Source: an uncultured Bacteroidales bacterium
GTDB taxonomy: Bacteria; Bacteroidota; Bacteroidia; Bacteroidales; UBA932
Direction: 5' to 3'
NCBI GenBank assembly: GCA_934725285.1
Contig: CAKVBK010000072.1
Location: 1 to 9,521, forward strand
DNA: 9,521 nucleotides
A program made the translations under genes and the position numbers. The notes beneath the pieces were generated by a model, which searched no databases, was not told the origin of the DNA, and worked only from the letters and a program-made list of their open reading frames with translations. Below, piece by piece: positions 7,252-9,521 of this stretch (the stretch's first letter is position 1; each line of letters starts with the position of its first letter).

Positions 7252-8505
7252 ATGGAAAACAAAAAGACAAACTATCTCGGGCCATTCCTTTCGATGGTTT
7301 TCCTGTTTCTGGTCGTAGGATTCCTGACAACGGCCAACTCTCAGTTTCAGGGTCCGCTCAAAGAAGCCTTCCTTTCCAACGCCGGAAGCCTTAAGAACAC
7401 ATTCGCCACGCTGATCACATTCTCGTGGTTCCTGGCCTATCCTGTCTGCGGGCCGATAGGCTCGTCATGGGTCAACAAATATGGCTACAAAGGCACATTG
7501 ATCAGAGGATTGATTGTGATGACGGCCGGTCTGCTGTTGTTCTTCGCCTCATCAGAGTTCACAGCGCGCTTTCCCGAGGCCGTGATAGGTTCGGAGAGCC
7601 TTTCGTTCCCGGCCGGATTCCTGATTTTCCTTCTTGGATCGTTCGTGGTCGGAGGCTCCGCCACAATCCTGCAGGTTGTCATCAACCCTTACCTTGTGGC
7701 ATGTGACGTGAAAGGCACGCAATCCATCCAAAGACTTGCCATAGGAGGGACAGCCAATTCGGTCGGCACCACGATCGCCCCGTACTTTGTCACGGGAATC
7801 GTGTTCGGAGGTATGGCGATGGAAGACGTGCATGTCACGCAGCTAGCCGTTCCGTTTCTCTCTCTGGCGGCGGTCATCGTGCTCGTCACACTGGCTCTCA
7901 TGAAGTTCTCCCTTCCTGACATCCAAGGGACAAGAGCAGAGAACGGAGAGAAACTGGAGAAAAGCGTCTGGTCATTCAGGCACCTGACCTTGGGAGTTAT
8001 CGCTATATTCTTTTATGTCGGAGCGGAAGTCTGCGTCGGAGCGAACGTGAATATGTACGCCATCGAGAAAGGAATGGCTTCCCCTGCCCTCCTCGCGACC
8101 ATCTACTGGGGCGGAATGCTCGTCGGACGCGCTCTGGGAAGCACGCTGGGCAAGGTTCCGCCACGGGCGCAGCTCATATTCACAACTTCCGTCGCCTCTG
8201 TCCTTCTGGTTCTGGCGACAGTGCTTGACAATCCATGGCTGCTTTCGGCCGTGGGACTGTTCCATTCAATCATGTGGGGAGCCATCTACACCCTCTCGGT
8301 GCAGAAACTCGGGAAATACACCTCCGTCGCTTCCGGTGTGTTCATGATCGGAGTGTTCGGCGGAGCCGTACTGCCTCTCGCGCAGGGATTCCTGGCCGAC
8401 CAGCTCGGAGGGTGGAAAATGACCTGGCTCACCGTGGTCTTCTGCGAACTGTTCATGCTATATTATGCGATTTGGGGCAGCAGGGTAAGACAATCAGCCG
8501 AATAA
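7252..8505 (+). CDS. FucP-type MFS sugar transporter
   Basis: This 417-residue inner-membrane protein has about twelve hydrophobic helices in two halves, joined by a polar loop at about 222-243. It resembles the FucP/GluP/NagP group of sugar-proton symporters. Features shared with that group are an early GFLTTANS helix (23-30), GSFVVGGSATILQ before NPY (145-147), GTTIAP (172-177), GAEVCVGA (257-264), YWGGMLVGR (285-293) and a final-half PLAQGFLAD (375-383). The substrate is probably a free monosaccharide or small oligosaccharide released outside the inner membrane. GlcNAc would fit the neighbouring genes, but fucose, glucose or galactose relatives look alike. It starts 2 bases after the NagB-like stop, so translation is probably coupled, and is followed after 15 bases by the ThuA-like gene. 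Confidence 0.92.
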   Translation: MENKKTNYLGPFLSMVFLFLVVGFLTTANSQFQGPLKEAFLSNAGSLKNTFATLITFSWFLAYPVCGPIGSSWVNKYGYKGTLIRGLIVMTAGLLLFFASSEFTARFPEAVIGSESLSFPAGFLIFLLGSFVVGGSATILQVVINPYLVACDVKGTQSIQRLAIGGTANSVGTTIAPYFVTGIVFGGMAMEDVHVTQLAVPFLSLAAVIVLVTLALMKFSLPDIQGTRAENGEKLEKSVWSFRHLTLGVIAIFFYVGAEVCVGANVNMYAIEKGMASPALLATIYWGGMLVGRALGSTLGKVPPRAQLIFTTSVASVLLVLATVLDNPWLLSAVGLFHSIMWGAIYTLSVQKLGKYTSVASGVFMIGVFGGAVLPLAQGFLADQLGGWKMTWLTVVFCELFMLYYAIWGSRVRQSAE

Positions 8506-8520
8506 CAACACTACTTCAAT

Positions 8521-9282
8521 ATGAAAAAGATCCTTATCACTTTGCTGGCCACCACGATGACGCTGCTGTGCTCATGTGCCGCCAGTCCTAAAGCCAACAT
8601 TCTGGTCGTCCGTGAGAACGGCGGACATCACAAGCCTTTCACCGATGCTGCCATGACTTGGCTGGACAGCGTCTCCACCTCACGGAATTTCACCGTGACG
8701 GTCATCAGCAACATGAATGACGTCAACGCTGACTTCCTCAAAGGCTTCGATGCCGTCATCCAGCTGGACTTTCCGCCATACACGTGGCCTGAAGCTGCGC
8801 AAGACGCTTTCACTGAATATATTGAAAAAGGCATCGGAGGCTACGTCGGCTTCCATCACGCCACCCTTTTGGGCGAGTTCGACGGCTACCCGATGTGGGA
8901 TTGGTTCTCCAATTTCATGGGCGGAATACGGTTCGCAGGCTACATCGAGCCGCTGGCCGACGGCACCGTCCATGTAGAGGACACGAAACATCCTCTGTTC
9001 AAGGGCGTTGCCCCGACCTTCACAATCCCCGATGACGAATGGTACACCTACGACAGAAATCCAAGGGACGCTGAATATATCCACGTCCTGGCAAATGTCG
9101 ACGAGGATTCCTACCGTCCTGCCTCGGACATCAGGATGGGCGACCACCCTGTCATCTGGACCAACACCGTCGTCAAGGCGCGCAATGTCTATTTCCAGTT
9201 CGGCCACAGTCCGAAATTGTTGGAGAATGACAATTTCAAGACGCTTCTGCTGAATGCGATAGACTGGGTGACCGAAAAATGA
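8521..9282 (+). CDS. ThuA-like domain predicted lipoprotein
   Basis: This 253-residue protein begins with a lipoprotein signal (MKKILITLLATTMTLLCSC), lipobox LCSC and lipid-carrying C19, so it should be anchored outside the cytoplasm. The rest is one ThuA-type domain (PF06283-like, glutamine-amidotransferase/flavodoxin-like fold): GGHHKPFTDAA at 34-44, GYVGFHHA at 107-114, DEWY at 172-175, GDHPVIWTN at 207-215 and YFQFGHSP at 224-231. ThuA was named from rhizobial trehalose-use operons, where ThuA and ThuB act in assimilation of disaccharides through 3-keto derivatives; the chemistry of exported homologues in Bacteroidota is not settled. The His residues in these motifs are candidate metal or catalytic ligands by inference. 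A related domain is fused to GH18 on the opposite arm. Its stop overlaps the next start as ATGA. Confidence 0.88.
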   Translation: MKKILITLLATTMTLLCSCAASPKANILVVRENGGHHKPFTDAAMTWLDSVSTSRNFTVTVISNMNDVNADFLKGFDAVIQLDFPPYTWPEAAQDAFTEYIEKGIGGYVGFHHATLLGEFDGYPMWDWFSNFMGGIRFAGYIEPLADGTVHVEDTKHPLFKGVAPTFTIPDDEWYTYDRNPRDAEYIHVLANVDEDSYRPASDIRMGDHPVIWTNTVVKARNVYFQFGHSPKLLENDNFKTLLLNAIDWVTEK

Positions 9283-9521
9283 AACCTCTCAGGATCCTGA
9301 CAACAACGGCATTCCTGGTGATCTGCGCCATGTCACATTCGCAGACCACGTTCTGCCATGACGGCCTGCTCCGGAAACAACTTATCGAAAGCGGATTCCT
9401 CCACAGTCCGCTGCCGGTTGACACCCTCGACTCCCACGAAGCCACCGGATGGAAGAAAGCGGTGATCTCCGAAACCGGACCGCTCGCCGGACTCCCGATG
9501 GAGATGGGATTCCGGAAAAAG
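9279..9521 (+). CDS. Unrecognised exported protein (5' part only)
   Basis: The ATG at 9279 overlaps the ThuA-like stop codon by 4 bases (ATGA), which strongly supports this start and translational coupling. The frame stays open for 81 codons to the window end. Residues 1 to about 21 (MKPLRILTTTAFLVICAMSHS) are a signal peptide, probably cleaved near Ser-Gln, and no clear lipobox is visible. The mature part begins TTFCHDGLLRKQLIESGF and contains TGWKKAVISETGPLAGLP further on. I recognise no family in this fragment. Given its neighbours it is probably a periplasmic or secreted sugar-acting enzyme or binding protein, but that is guilt by association only. Confidence 0.75.
   Translation, partial: MKPLRILTTTAFLVICAMSHSQTTFCHDGLLRKQLIESGFLHSPLPVDTLDSHEATGWKKAVISETGPLAGLPMEMGFRKK

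Noticed and set aside
8680..9207. 175-codon open frame on the minus strand
   Set aside because: It is antisense to the ThuA-like lipoprotein gene and shows no recognisable motif.

Overview
This window looks like part of a carbohydrate-utilisation locus from a member of the Bacteroidota, most likely order Bacteroidales. The strongest clue is a full-length hybrid two-component system (HTCS), an architecture largely typical of glycan-foraging Bacteroidota. It has a periplasmic beta-propeller and Y_Y_Y sensor, histidine kinase, receiver and AraC-type DNA-binding domain in one chain. Short A/T-rich leaders without strong Shine-Dalgarno sites and the many exported sugar-acting proteins agree with this. 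Base composition looks balanced to slightly GC-rich by eye, richer than typical Bacteroides. I cannot name the genus.

The locus is two divergent, tightly packed gene clusters around a 258-base control region (6263-6520). The leftward arm runs HTCS sensor-regulator (6262-2453), ROK-family sugar kinase (2377-1436), then an exported protein with a GH18 catalytic domain fused to a ThuA-like domain (1367, running off the left edge). The rightward arm runs NagB-family aminosugar-phosphate isomerase/deaminase-like protein (6521-7249), FucP-type MFS sugar transporter (7252-8505), ThuA-like predicted lipoprotein (8521-9282), then an unrecognised exported protein (9279, running off the right edge). Junctions in the rightward arm are 2 bases, 15 bases and a 4-base ATGA overlap, so it is almost certainly one transcript.

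A plausible joint role is capture and breakdown of an N-acetylglucosamine-containing glycan. The GH18 enzyme would cleave outside the cytoplasm, the MFS protein would import the released sugar, the ROK kinase would phosphorylate it and the NagB-like protein would act on the phosphosugar. The HTCS would sense an oligosaccharide in the periplasm and control both arms. No SusC/SusD pair and no NagA deacetylase lie in the window; either could be just outside.

The most unusual points are these. A ThuA-like domain occurs twice, once fused behind GH18 and once as a lipoprotein on the opposite arm. The NagB-like protein has Asn and Gln at the positions of the catalytic Asp141 and Glu148 of E. coli NagB, while keeping the His. 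The control region carries a perfect 7+7 inverted repeat and three TGTCCG half-sites. No RNA genes, insertion sequences, CRISPR arrays or convincing terminators were seen.
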